NCBI RefSeq assembly: GCF_000244955.1
Contig: NZ_CM001439.1
Span: 4,324,643 to 4,388,642 of the forward strand
DNA: 64,000 bases
Source of the DNA: Saccharomonospora marina XMU15
Lineage (GTDB): Bacteria; Actinomycetota; Actinomycetes; Mycobacteriales; Pseudonocardiaceae
Direction: 5' to 3'
The notes beneath the pieces are model-generated. The model was not told the DNA's origin. It ran no database searches and worked only from the letters and a program-made list of their open reading frames with translations. The position numbers and the translations under genes were made by a program. Position 1 is the stretch's first letter, and each line of letters opens with the position of its first letter. Of this stretch, positions 42,729 through 51,973 are shown in pieces.

Positions 42729-44003
42729 TTGCCTTCCCCTGTTTCGGATACCCGGGGCCCCTTGTCTTGGCAGCAACGCAGCCGCCTGCAGCGCGACCAC
42801 GAACGTCACGAGCGGATCGTCAACCCCAAAGCGGTGGTCGCGTTGCCGTCGGATCTGTCTTTCGCGCAGCTGCGCGAACGCCTCGCGGCCATCGTCAGCC
42901 GCGAAGAGTCATTGCGCGTTACCGAATTCAGCTACGCGCGAGACTCGGTGACCTATTCCGCCGACGTCGAGCTTCCTCTGCGTCAGTCGGAAGTGGACTC
43001 CGCCGAGGAACTCGACGAGCTCGTGTCCGCCGCCGTGGAACGGCCTTTCCCACGCTCGGGCGGCCCCCTCTGGTCGGTGAGCGTTGTCACCCACCCGGAC
43101 CGGAACGGAGCACCGGTGCGGAGCCTGTGCGTGGTATTCGACCATCTGGTCACCGATGGCCGCAGCCGGCAGCTTTTCCTGGACGAGCTGATCGACCGGC
43201 GGGCTGGATCGCCCCGGGAACGCGGCAAGTACCGGAACTGGGTGGACTGGCAGCTGCACCGGTATCCGAGGGACGCCGCGGGGGCCCCCGCCGCGGCCCG
43301 GGATTTCTGGCGCGCCTACCTGGACGGCACCGCCCCGGACCGGCCCGCGGGTCTGCCGTTCTGCGCCGAACCGCACGGTGAGCTGAGTGGCGTCGTCAAC
43401 GAAATCCACCTCGAGCTGCCGATCACCATCGCCGATCTCGGGACGGCTGCGAAGGGACTGAAGTCCTCGCCGTTCGTCATCTTCCTCGCGGCGGTGTCCT
43501 GCACGATCGGTACCGTTTCCGCCGTACGGGACGTCACCCTCCGGGTCAACACTCCCGCTCGGCTCGGCGGGTACTTGGACACGCTCGGATACTTCGCGGA
43601 GACGGTCCCCGTGCGAGTGCGCTCGCCCAGGCTGGACGAACCCGACGCCGCTGTGCGCGCGACGATGACGGCCTGGCTGCAGGTACTGGAACACCAGACC
43701 ACGCCCTGGGACTACGTTCTCGCAGTCGCCAGTCCCACGGGCAGAGCCTCCACGCTCTCCAGACCCGCTCAGGTACTCGTCAACTTCATCCCGTGGCCCA
43801 TGCTCGGCGGGCAGTCGGCGCCGCCACCGTTCCGGCGGTTCCGGGCGGAGGTGGGCACATTCCAGCTCATTATGACCGTCTCGGACCGGGGACGCTGCCA
43901 CTTGCACTGCCAGTTCGACCCGCACCGGTTCACAGAGCACGGAGTGCGGGACTTCCTCGTCCTGCTGGAGCAGCTGATCGTGAAACTGGGGAGCGCAAGG
44001 TAA
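42729..44003 (+). CDS. free-standing NRPS condensation-domain protein
   Basis: About 424 residues from the TTG at 42729, the start with GGAAGG eleven bases upstream; a GTG at 42720 is also in frame. The fold is a condensation domain: the active motif HHxxxDG appears as FDHLVTDG, keeping the second His and the Gly. Later blocks ([21 protein letters not shown]) match the C-terminal half. It would join a carrier-bound acyl group to an amine or alcohol. It is divergent from the ribosomal protection gene. Confidence 0.8.
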   Translation: MPSPVSDTRGPLSWQQRSRLQRDHERHERIVNPKAVVALPSDLSFAQLRERLAAIVSREESLRVTEFSYARDSVTYSADVELPLRQSEVDSAEELDELVSAAVERPFPRSGGPLWSVSVVTHPDRNGAPVRSLCVVFDHLVTDGRSRQLFLDELIDRRAGSPRERGKYRNWVDWQLHRYPRDAAGAPAAARDFWRAYLDGTAPDRPAGLPFCAEPHGELSGVVNEIHLELPITIADLGTAAKGLKSSPFVIFLAAVSCTIGTVSAVRDVTLRVNTPARLGGYLDTLGYFAETVPVRVRSPRLDEPDAAVRATMTAWLQVLEHQTTPWDYVLAVASPTGRASTLSRPAQVLVNFIPWPMLGGQSAPPPFRRFRAEVGTFQLIMTVSDRGRCHLHCQFDPHRFTEHGVRDFLVLLEQLIVKLGSAR

Positions 44004-44050
44004 CGACCGAGCCGCGGCGCCGGGTCGTCGTCGTCGGTCTAGGACCCGGT
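44000..44050 (+). pseudogene. truncated Rossmann-fold gene cut by IS3 element
   Basis: [16 protein letters not shown] reads as the start of a nucleotide-binding oxidoreductase, right after the condensation gene. The start codon seems lost: the position where GTG would overlap a TGA stop now reads GTA/TAA. Sequence switches to an IS3 element at 44051. Confidence 0.4.
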
Positions 44051-44760
44051 GTGCCGAGGGACTTTTCTGCGAAGACGCGAAGGAAGCCATCCGGCCGCAC
44101 CGCACGAGATTCACGGCGTCTTCCGGGCATCCGGCCGTGTCCCTAGTCCGGATCGTCCGCGAGACGAACAAACCGATCGCCCAAGTAGCTGCTGACCTGG
44201 GGATTCATGCCGGAACTCTGGCCAATTGGGTCAAGCAGGACAAGATCAACCGTGGCGAGAGTGAAGGCCTGAGCAGCGACGAGCGGGCTGAACTGGCCCG
44301 GCTTCGGGCGGAGAACGCCGAGCTGCGGATGGAGCGCGATGTCCTCAAGCGATCCGTGGTCGGGTGGGTGAAGGAGGCGACGCGGTGAGCCTGGCCGCGT
44401 TCATCGCCGACCAGAGGACCACCCACGACGTGCCGCACGCTGTCGCTTGCCGGGCTCTGACTGTGTCGGAATCGTGGTTCTACAAGTGAAACTCTCGTCG
44501 ACCCCAGCAGACGCCGACGCCGGCCGAACAGCGGCAGACGGAGGTTGACGCGGCCGTCGCGGGGGCGTTCGAGGCCTCCCATGGCTTGCATGGCTCACCG
44601 CGTATTCACGCTGATTTTACGCGCTGCGGGGTGGGTGGCGAGTGAGAAGACGGTGGCGAACTCGATGGCCCGCCAAGGCTTGGTCGCCCGAACGAAGAAG
44701 CGGCGGAAGAATCTGACTCGGCCGGACAAGCGGGTTTTGGGGACAACGCCGCGAACCCGG
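44051..44760 (+). mobile_element. IS3-family element remnant (OrfA frameshifted, OrfB broken)
   Basis: OrfA is readable from about 44100 to 44388 ([42 protein letters not shown]), the typical IS3 HTH and leucine-rich tail, but its N-terminus is in another frame. OrfB starts at GTG 44385 (overlap GTGA) and stops at TGA 44487 where WFYKW is expected; further on, a different frame gives EKTVANSMARQGLVARTKK. The right part ends at about 44760, against an IS630 fragment. It cannot move by itself. Confidence 0.75.
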
Positions 44761-44764
44761 AGGT

Positions 44765-44979
44765 GTGAACGCGTGGATCATCTCCCGCACTCACCCCTCG
44801 GTCGCCGCGAACGTCGCCGCGATCTCTCCCGCGAACCGGCCCTGCACCGAGGCAAGCACAATCCCAGACCGTCGCAGCCGCACCCGGTCCTTCGCCGACC
44901 TCGTGATCTTCACCCGCTGCGCCTCCTCCGGCCCCAACGACCGCACGAACACCTCCGGCTGACGCGCCAGCAGCCTCAC
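44765..44979 (-). mobile_element. IS630-type transposase fragment
   Basis: RLLARQPEVFVRSLGPEEAQ and VRLRRSGIVLASVQG are the N-terminal HTH portion of IS630-family transposases. The frame ends in a TGA where the family has an aromatic residue before VREMIHAF, and the sequence is cut at the IS3 remnant. So this is older IS debris that IS3 joined or entered. Confidence 0.6.
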
Positions 44980-45192
44980 CTACACCGCCAGCCTCACCAT
45001 CACCAGCCCGGATGTCCACGCGACACGTGTGCCGTGCCGACGGTTCGCGAACCCGGTTGGACCACATCGCCCGCAGCGGCGAGAACCCGCGCACCGCGAG
45101 CCGGGAACGGCGGAAACCTTGCGGGCACAAGCGAAGGCCGAGGTGGGCTGACACCGACTTGACGTAGGTTCGATCACTGCCATCATGACCGA

Positions 45193-46113
45193 ATGCGCAA
45201 GAGCGACATCACGCCCGAGCTCGTCCGGAAGCTCATCGCCGACCAATTCCCCCAGTGGGCCGCGCTGCCGGTTCGCCTGGTCGAGAAGGACGGCTGGGAC
45301 AATACGACGCTCCGGCTCGGTGACGACAAGTCGGTCCGCTTGCCCAGCGCGGACGCGTACTCCGTCCAGGTGGAGAAGGAGCACCGCTGGCTGCCCGTCC
45401 TCGCCCCGCAGCTCCCGCTCGCGATTCCCCGGCCACTGGCGAAGGGGCAGCCGGGCCCCGACTTTCCCCGGCCTTGGTCGGTGTACGAATGGTTGCCCGG
45501 CGAACCGGTGACCGACCTCGGCGCCGACGGCCTCGTGGCCCTCGGCACCGACCTCGCCCGGTTCCTCGTCGCGTTGCGCGCGGCCGACGCGGCGGGAGGC
45601 CCGGAACCCGGGGCGCACAACTTCCACCGCGGCGGCGACCTGGCGATCTACGACGAGGAGACCCGGACGGCCATCCAAAAACTCGGCGACCTCATCGACG
45701 CCCCGACGGCTATCGACGCGTGGGACGCCGCGCGGCGCACAACCTGGGACGGTCCTCCGGTGTGGTTCCACGGCGACGTCGCCCCGGGCAACCTGCTCGT
45801 GCAGCACCACCGGTTGACCGCCGTGATCGACTTCGGCTGTTCCGGTGTGGGCGACCCCGCGTGCGACCTGGCGATGGCGTGGACGTTCTTCGGCGGTGAG
45901 AGCCGCGCGGCTTTCGGCGACGCCGTCGGCCTCGACGACGGCACCTGGGCCCGAGGCCGCGGCTGGGCCCTATGGAAGGCCGCGATCACCGCAGTGGCCG
46001 CCCTGCGCGGCGGCTCGGAGAGCCTCAGCGAAGCGGGGCTGCAGTTCGGCTGGCGCCAGCCTGCGCTGGAGGTGGTAGCCGACGTCCTGGCTGAGCAACG
46101 CGCCAACGGGTAA
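45193..46113 (+). CDS. aminoglycoside phosphotransferase-family kinase (cluster kinase)
   Basis: A 306-residue kinase of the APH family, type with WDNTTLRLGDDKSVRLP in the nucleotide lobe, catalytic VWFHGDVAPGNLLV and metal motif VIDFGCSGVGDPACDLAMAW. The ATG at 45193 lacks a clear ribosome site. It converges on the phosphatase gene with seven bases between stops. In antibiotic loci such a kinase commonly phosphorylates the product or a precursor to keep it inactive in the cell; the adjacent phosphatase would reverse that. Confidence 0.88.
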   Translation: MRKSDITPELVRKLIADQFPQWAALPVRLVEKDGWDNTTLRLGDDKSVRLPSADAYSVQVEKEHRWLPVLAPQLPLAIPRPLAKGQPGPDFPRPWSVYEWLPGEPVTDLGADGLVALGTDLARFLVALRAADAAGGPEPGAHNFHRGGDLAIYDEETRTAIQKLGDLIDAPTAIDAWDAARRTTWDGPPVWFHGDVAPGNLLVQHHRLTAVIDFGCSGVGDPACDLAMAWTFFGGESRAAFGDAVGLDDGTWARGRGWALWKAAITAVAALRGGSESLSEAGLQFGWRQPALEVVADVLAEQRANG

Positions 46114-46120
46114 TCATCGC

Positions 46121-46909
46121 TCAGCCAGTGAGAAGCGTGTCCAGTTCCGCGTGTAGGTGGGGTCCCGCAGCCAAGATTCCATCTCCCAGCACCGACGTCC
46201 AGCCACCTGCCTCGCGTACGATTAGCCGCCCCGCCGCCCAGTCCCAAGGGGACAGTTCGTCCTCCCAGTACGCGTCGATTCGTCCTGCGGCGGTCCAGCA
46301 CAGATCGAGCGCCGAACTCCCGGTGGCCCGTACGTCCGCCACGATGGGGGCCACCCGACGCAGGGCATCCGCCTGCCGTTGCCGCACAGCGGGCCGGTAG
46401 CCGAATCCTGTCGCAACGACCGCCCGCGATAGCGTCACCGGCTCGTTTACGGAGATCGCCGCCTCGCCCAGCCGCGCACCGCAGCCGAGCACAGCGGAGA
46501 AGACCTCGTCCCGGAGCACGTCGCTGACCACCCCGACAATTGCCTGCCACGCGCCGTCCACCAGCGCTTCGCACGCAACGCTCACCGCGATGTGCGGAAG
46601 GCCGTGAACGTAGTTGGTAGTCCCATCCAGCGGGTCCACCACCCAGCGCAGGGCGGTCGACGACGCGGCTGGCGGCCCGTCCTCGCTGATCAGGCCGTCC
46701 CCTACGCGGCGTGCCGCGAGCACTCCACGGATGGCTGTGTCGCTGGCCGCATCGGCGGCGGTGACAGCATCAGTAGGGGACGACTTGAAGCTGATGGTGC
46801 CGGTCTCCCCATGGAGATCTCGGATCACGTTGGCACCTCGAGCGGCCATCGCTACTCCCACGTTGAGCAGTTCGTCGGCAGAGCAGCCGATGACGTCGAA
46901 GACGCTCAC
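46121..46909 (-). CDS. inositol monophosphatase-family phosphatase
   Basis: A 262-residue Mg-dependent phosphatase. The family motifs DPLDGTTNYVHG (metal binding) and WDWAAGRLIVREAGG are intact, and SEDG gives the first acid. The GTG start overlaps the glycosyltransferase stop (GTGA). The family acts on inositol phosphates, sugar phosphates or phosphorylated antibiotics. It is the last gene of an operon with a glycosyltransferase, a dioxygenase and a nucleoside phosphorylase, and converges with the kinase at 45193. Confidence 0.92.
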   Translation of the reverse strand: MSVFDVIGCSADELLNVGVAMAARGANVIRDLHGETGTISFKSSPTDAVTAADAASDTAIRGVLAARRVGDGLISEDGPPAASSTALRWVVDPLDGTTNYVHGLPHIAVSVACEALVDGAWQAIVGVVSDVLRDEVFSAVLGCGARLGEAAISVNEPVTLSRAVVATGFGYRPAVRQRQADALRRVAPIVADVRATGSSALDLCWTAAGRIDAYWEDELSPWDWAAGRLIVREAGGWTSVLGDGILAAGPHLHAELDTLLTG

Positions 46910-48072
46910 TGGCTGAGCCCATTGGTGACCGACCGGGCGACCCGCCGGGCGGTGGCGTGGACTTTTTCGCGGTACCGCAGGGAAAAACGTTCCACAGGGT
47001 CGAGAACTATGGCTCGTACCGCTTCTTCATCGTCGTACGGCAGCGCGAGGCCCACCAGGGGGAGCGCCTCGATCATATCCGCGCTGCCCAGCGCGCGCTG
47101 TACGTCCTCATCCACGATGTGCCCGTCCCCGCTGAGCGGGACGCCGAGCAGCAGGGTGGGCACCCCCGAGATCGTGGCAAACACGGTGCCGAGTGCGTCC
47201 GCGCCGGCGGGCAGAGCGCTTCGCAGCTCCGTGACAAAATCCCGATACAGCTCGTTTGCATCGAGGTCGCTGAACGCGGCGGCAAGTTCGACGTCGGGGC
47301 CGGGCCACTTCCGCAGGAACTGCCGATAGTTCCTGCGCTCGGTGACGAAGTTGGCCGCCGAGTCCCGAGTGTGCGGCAAATGCAGGGCGTAGACCTCGTT
47401 ACGCAGGACGATCGGCGTGCCGCTCGCGCTGATGCGGTAGCCCCACTCGATGTCGTCGACGCCCCACCCGACGAACGACTCGTCGAAGTACAAGTCGTGC
47501 TCGCGGACCGTGCGCGTGGGGATAGCGATCAAGCCGGTCCACGCGAACGCCCAAGGGATGATGTGCTCCACCTGGAAGCGCGGGTCGACCGGCTGCTCCC
47601 GGGCCGTCGACAGCTCCCGGACACGCTCGTCCCACACTGCAAATGGCAGGGTGTCGCTGTGTGTTACGTCACCCTCGTAGTTGTTGCCGTACCCCGCTAC
47701 CTGGCCAACGACACAATCCTTTTGCCCGGCGGCGTAGTGCGCGTCGTATAGGTTCTCCAGAGCGTCGGGCGGGAGCAGCGTATCTGCGTCGATGTTGACG
47801 ATGACCTCGCCGCTCGCCTGGCGCATGGCCATATTACGGCCGCGGGGTATAGAGAACGGCCCGTCAGCGATCACGCTCACAACATTGACCCGGTTGCTGA
47901 ACTCCCGGCACGCGGCGATGTAGCCGTCGTCGTACTCCATGGCGCCGACGACGACCTCGAATCGATCGGCGGCCATGGTCTGGTGGGCGAGCCCTTCGAA
48001 CGCCAGTCGGAGGTTGCTGAGGCGCCGCTTGTACGGGATGACCAGGCTCAGCTTTGGTCGGGCGGGCTTCAC
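46906..48072 (-). CDS. family 2-type glycosyltransferase
   Basis: A 388-residue glycosyltransferase. SLVIPYKRRLSNLRLAFEGL starts the GT-A fold, IDADTLLPP is the DxD metal/nucleotide-sugar motif, and FVGWGVDDIEWGYRIS is the galactosyltransferase-type C-terminal acid motif. The GTG at 48072 overlaps the dioxygenase stop (GTGA). It would transfer a sugar to the product or an intermediate in the cytoplasm. Acceptor unknown. Confidence 0.88.
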   Translation of the reverse strand: MKPARPKLSLVIPYKRRLSNLRLAFEGLAHQTMAADRFEVVVGAMEYDDGYIAACREFSNRVNVVSVIADGPFSIPRGRNMAMRQASGEVIVNIDADTLLPPDALENLYDAHYAAGQKDCVVGQVAGYGNNYEGDVTHSDTLPFAVWDERVRELSTAREQPVDPRFQVEHIIPWAFAWTGLIAIPTRTVREHDLYFDESFVGWGVDDIEWGYRISASGTPIVLRNEVYALHLPHTRDSAANFVTERRNYRQFLRKWPGPDVELAAAFSDLDANELYRDFVTELRSALPAGADALGTVFATISGVPTLLLGVPLSGDGHIVDEDVQRALGSADMIEALPLVGLALPYDDEEAVRAIVLDPVERFSLRYREKVHATARRVARSVTNGLSQ

Positions 48073-48959
48073 GGCGCCGCCGGCTCTCGGGGCGCGGCCG
48101 GATGGCTCAGGTGCAGGCTGCGGTATAGCAAGCGCCGGTGCCGATCGTCGTCCTGGTACGGGTCTCGGCCATGTGAGAGCCGGGTGTTGTCCAAAATGAG
48201 CGCATGTCCCGCCCCCAACACAAACCGCAGGAGGTGTGGACTGCTCTCTCGGCGCGCTAGGTCGAGAAACTCGAGTCCACGTTGGACAGTTCGTAGCTCG
48301 GGCCCGTCAGGCAGCACCCATCGGTCGGTGGTACTCACGCAGTATCGGCAGACGATCTGACCGTCCTGAACAGTGCATACTGGCGTCGCAACCGCCTCGG
48401 TCGAGCCGTTGATCGTCGCCTGGCGCTGCAGCAGACCAGGCGCAGTGAGCGCCTTGGCCGCCTCTGGGTCGTGGTCGAGCAGCTCAGCAACGGCGCCGTG
48501 CGCGTTGAAGAGGCTGGTCGTGCCGCCGCTAAGCCCTTGCGCGACGCAGAGCAGGATGACTGCCTTGACCTGGCCGATGTCCTGCAGGGTCCCGTCGCAG
48601 TGCAGGTCCTGCCCGTTCCTGGTCTCGAACCCGGGGTGCACGGCGCCCGAGGGCGGCGCGACAGGCGGTGTGGCAATGCGCGACACCGGTGGCGCAGCGC
48701 GCCCGCCCCGTGTGTAAAGCGGCGGAATGAAGGGCTTATCGAGCCCCAGCTCACCCGCGAGCCGCAGGACGGTGTCTTCATTCAAGGGGCCGGCCAGGAC
48801 ACGGACGACGGCGAAGCCATGCCGGTCGTAGCGGCGCAACGTCTCGGTGACCGCCTCGGTGCCCGTCCAAGCGACCGGTTCGGCGGGCACCCCTTTGAAG
48901 GTGGTCGGCCGGGCAGTAATAGCCCGGCGAAGGACGTCCTGTGGGACGGCCACGGTCAT
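48069..48959 (-). CDS. TauD-type Fe(II)/2-oxoglutarate dioxygenase
   Basis: A 296-residue oxygenase. The iron triad shows as LHCDGT (His, Asp) and LSHGRDPY (distal His), with the oxoglutarate Arg in DRHRRLLYRS. ATG at 48959 follows GGAGGTTCCCA. The family hydroxylates small amino acids, taurine and, in some nucleoside antibiotic pathways, nucleotides. The phosphorylase gene ends 17 bases upstream. A hydroxylated amino acid or a nucleoside oxidation are both possible. Confidence 0.87.
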   Translation of the reverse strand: MTVAVPQDVLRRAITARPTTFKGVPAEPVAWTGTEAVTETLRRYDRHGFAVVRVLAGPLNEDTVLRLAGELGLDKPFIPPLYTRGGRAAPPVSRIATPPVAPPSGAVHPGFETRNGQDLHCDGTLQDIGQVKAVILLCVAQGLSGGTTSLFNAHGAVAELLDHDPEAAKALTAPGLLQRQATINGSTEAVATPVCTVQDGQIVCRYCVSTTDRWVLPDGPELRTVQRGLEFLDLARRESSPHLLRFVLGAGHALILDNTRLSHGRDPYQDDDRHRRLLYRSLHLSHPAAPREPAAP

Positions 48960-48975
48960 TGGGAACCTCCGGTTC

Positions 48976-50337
48976 TCAGAGAATCTGGTGGATGAGTGGC
49001 TCGGCGACGGGGTCGTCGCCGAATTCGAACGCCGAGCGGACGAGGGACCAGGCGCTCTCGGCGTCCCCCGAGCTGTGGTGCAGCTCGGCGAGGAGATCGC
49101 CCTTGGCGACTTCCTCGCCGACCCGGCGGTGCACCACGACTCCGGCACCATGGTCGAGTTGCGCCCGTTGGGTCAGCCTGCCTGCACCGACCAGCAGCGC
49201 GGCCATCGCGATCGGACGGGGGTGCACGCAGGTAAGCTTCCCGGCACGCGCAGCCGCGACGGGGACGCAGTGACGGGCCCGAGGCAGCGAAGCGGGGTCG
49301 GCGAGCACGGCGCCATCTGCCCCCTGGGCGCACGCCCAGCGCAGGAACACCTCGTGCGCGGCGCCACTATCGATGGCCCGCTCGACCCTCGCCGCCGCCT
49401 CCTCCTCGGTCAGTTCCGGCTGAGCCACGCGGAGCATCAACGCGGAAATGACTGCGCACAAGTCGTACAGGCCTGGCACCCGGTGTCCACGTAGCACGGC
49501 CAGTGCCTGCTTGATCTCCAGCGAGTTGCCGACCGCGCGGCCCAGGGGCTGGCTCATGTCGCTGATCACCGCTCGGGCGCGCAGCCCGAAGGAGATCGCG
49601 AGGTCGAGCATTCGCTGTGCCAGGGCGCCCGCCTCGTCGCGCTCCGGGACCAGCGCACCCTCCCCTGTCTTGACGTCGAGGACCAGCCCGTCAGCGTGCA
49701 CGGCGACCTTCTTGCTGATGATGCTCGCCGCGATCAGGGGCAGGCTCTCCACGGTGCCGGTGACGTCCCGGAGGCTGTAGGTCGCTCCGTCGCCCGGTGC
49801 CAGGCCCGCGCTCTGGCCGGTGATCACCATCCCGACGTCGCGCAGGATCGGCACGACTTCGTCGACGGGCAGTTCGACCCGCAGGCCAGGGATGGACTCT
49901 AGCTTGTCCAGGGTGCCGCCTGCGTAGCCGAGCGCCCGTCCGGTCATCTTGACTACGTGGACGCCGCAGGCGGCGACCACTGGCACCACGATGAGGGTCG
50001 TGGTGTCACCCACGCCGCCGGTACTGTGCTTGTCCACGACCGGGCCGTCTAGCATGGACAGGTCGATCCGACTGCCGCCGGTCGTGTAGGAGCGGGTGAG
50101 CGCTCGGTTCTCGTCGACCGACAACCCTCGGCAAGCGACCGTGGCCAGCCACGCCGACATCTGGTAGTCGGGCACGCGCCCCGCGACGAAGTCGGCGATG
50201 ATTGCCTCGATCTCATCGCCGGCGAAGGCCTCGCCGCCACGCTTGCGGTTGATGGCCGCGAGGACACGCGCCGACGCGGCCGCTCTTGAGGTGCGCTCCG
50301 TCGGTAAGCTGCCGATCGTGTTGCCGCCATGCGCCAT
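48976..50337 (-). CDS. pyrimidine (thymidine) nucleoside phosphorylase
   Basis: A 453-residue phosphorylase, normal length for the family. Family signature TGRALGYAGGTLDKLES, phosphate-binding KHSTGGVGDTTT and VLDVKTGEGA are intact, and a C-terminal lipoyl-like domain is present (GVVVHRRVGEEVAKGD). I chose the ATG at 50337, seven bases after GGAGG; 50343 is one base from it. It splits pyrimidine nucleosides into base and (deoxy)ribose 1-phosphate. Being first in an operon with a dioxygenase, glycosyltransferase and phosphatase, it probably serves biosynthesis rather than salvage, as in some nucleoside antibiotic pathways. Confidence 0.92.
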   Translation of the reverse strand: MAHGGNTIGSLPTERTSRAAASARVLAAINRKRGGEAFAGDEIEAIIADFVAGRVPDYQMSAWLATVACRGLSVDENRALTRSYTTGGSRIDLSMLDGPVVDKHSTGGVGDTTTLIVVPVVAACGVHVVKMTGRALGYAGGTLDKLESIPGLRVELPVDEVVPILRDVGMVITGQSAGLAPGDGATYSLRDVTGTVESLPLIAASIISKKVAVHADGLVLDVKTGEGALVPERDEAGALAQRMLDLAISFGLRARAVISDMSQPLGRAVGNSLEIKQALAVLRGHRVPGLYDLCAVISALMLRVAQPELTEEEAAARVERAIDSGAAHEVFLRWACAQGADGAVLADPASLPRARHCVPVAAARAGKLTCVHPRPIAMAALLVGAGRLTQRAQLDHGAGVVVHRRVGEEVAKGDLLAELHHSSGDAESAWSLVRSAFEFGDDPVAEPLIHQIL

Positions 50338-50343
50338 TGTCAT

Positions 50344-50640
50344 GCCTCCAGAGCGGTACGTTCGCTGAGCTGGAATACTCTGCCGGTCGCACCAGCTTCG
50401 GCCGGGTCGCCGCCCGGAGAGGGCCTCCGCGCGGCCGCGCTGAAAGGAAAGGTGGCTCCGATCTTCGCTGGCAAGATGCACTCCCTCGCGGTAGCGGTCG
50501 TGATCCGCCTTGAAGCCCGCGGCGCGCCGGGACCGAGACCGTGGAGGCGGTCTGCGACAGTGTGACCGGAGCGGACAGACGCCCAGTCGTAACCGGTCAC
50601 CGCGGACAGTGGGCGATGGAAGAGATGGAGCATGTGCAGC
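50344..50640. other. spacer upstream of nucleoside phosphorylase, no clear gene
   Basis: A minus-strand open frame of 97 codons runs to the phosphorylase start (stop in ATGA overlap), but its composition is low-complexity and I recognise nothing in it. It may be the 3' debris of the decayed oxidoreductase. Confidence 0.35.
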
Positions 50641-51577
50641 GGCGCGGTCGACTAGCGCACGTCCACGTCCTCGATGCCCTCGGCGTTGTAAGCCCCGGAC
50701 AAGCCGGCCCCGCCCGCCCCGCACCAGCTCCGTGTCGACATCGAATAGCTGGGCGTAGTGCGCCGACATGCGGCCCGCAGTCGACGCGATGATCACCTGG
50801 ACGCCGTCGATGCGCTCCAGGTACCCGGTGATCCGCCGGGGGTAGTCTTGCTTCGACTCGATCCCCTGCCCGAGTTCGGCGATCTGCGGGGCGGCTAAAG
50901 GGATTCCCGGCGGGTAAGCGCGGTGACTCAGTCCCAGCCCGGTGGGGGCGTACGGTTACGGCGGCCCGGCCTGATCCATTACCCGGACGGCCCGATTGTT
51001 GAAGTACCCGTGCTGAGCGCGGTCGTAGACGTCGCGCCGGCCGGTGGACAGCACCCCGTCCTCGCCCGCGGCAATGATTTTGTAGGTCTTCCGGCACCAC
51101 GCACCTGCCACACCGAACGTACCGAAGGCGGCCGCGGCAGCGCGCGCCGTGGGCGTTCGAGCAGCCTTCAAGGAGATGGCGTCTGCGTTGCGGGCACAGG
51201 CGCATGTACCCACTCTTGGCGATCAGGCGTGCAAGTTCTTCGGTGTCCGCTGGCGCCATCGCGAACGGCTTGTCCTTGAGGAAGGGAATCTTGCGCAGGA
51301 GCAGCTCGCGGGCGATCTCCAGGTGTGTGTGATGCGTCGCCATGATCGCCAGGTCGGGCCACGCCCAGTCCAGTGCGGACTCGTATTCGGTGAAGAACCG
51401 GGGCGACGACGAGGTTCCGTGTTCAGCGAGCGCGCGGGTCAGTCGCGATTGTGAGGCGGGGTCCACGTCGCACGCGGCGACGAGCTCGACCTCCTCGGCC
51501 AGTTCGGAGAACGCGGGGACGTAGTCTTTCGGCGCGTGCCGGCCGACACCTATCAGGGCTGTGCGCAGTCTGGGCAA
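50641..51577 (-). pseudogene. decayed Gfo/Idh/MocA oxidoreductase
   Basis: A TTG at about 51577 with GAGGGGAG upstream begins a normal Gfo/Idh fold: LRTALIGVGRHAPKDYVPAF, VAACDVDPAS and MATHHTHLEIARELLL. After about 150 codons the frame changes. Later pieces in other frames are readable: RDVYDRAQHGYFNNRAVRVMD, then a stop, then IAELGQGIESKQDYPRRITG, which is the family C-terminal helix. Several shifts and an internal stop make it inactive. It must once have served as a sugar or cyclitol dehydrogenase in this operon. Confidence 0.65.
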
Positions 51578-51973
51578 GAGGTCTACTCCCCTTCTCTCCT
51601 CCGTCGATGGCCCGCCACCGTCTACGCCGCAGGCAAGGGCGGTCACTCGTGCCGGCATCGGGTGCATCGGTTCGCGGACGCCGGGCCAGATCCCCGTGCT
51701 GGGATCGACGCGCCCTTCCCGGGCGGCAACGTCACGCAGCGGCCCAGCACCCGGTGACCACAGTGGACAAGCGGGACAGCCGCACCAGGGAGTATGCCAC
51801 GGACTTCTTCCCCGTGGCCAGGCGCGAATCTGCTGTGCAGGCAACGGAATCCGGCGGGCGAGCGACACGTCGGCGGGAGGTGTCGCTCACCCGCCGGGCG
51901 TGGCAGCATCGGTGCCGGATCGCGCCCCGGCGCCGGTCTTCCCGTTGCGTGTGCCCCCAGACAAGGAGTCTCC
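51578..51973. other. divergent intergenic region with long hairpin
   Basis: No gene is supported. It contains the 18-base inverted repeat at 51851-51897 described separately and should contain the promoters of the LamG gene and of the decayed oxidoreductase operon. Confidence 0.5.
51851..51897 (+). repeat. 18-base inverted repeat / hairpin in LamG 5' region
   Basis: Bases 51851-51868 pair with 51880-51897 with one mismatch around an 11-base loop. No T-run follows on either strand, so a terminator is unlikely; an operator or mRNA leader structure is more so. The LamG start is 76 bases downstream. Confidence 0.55.

Noticed and set aside
44606-45154. Minus-strand 182-codon frame
   Set aside because: Covers IS3 and IS630 debris and a non-coding stretch; the part that makes sense lies in another frame (44765-44979).
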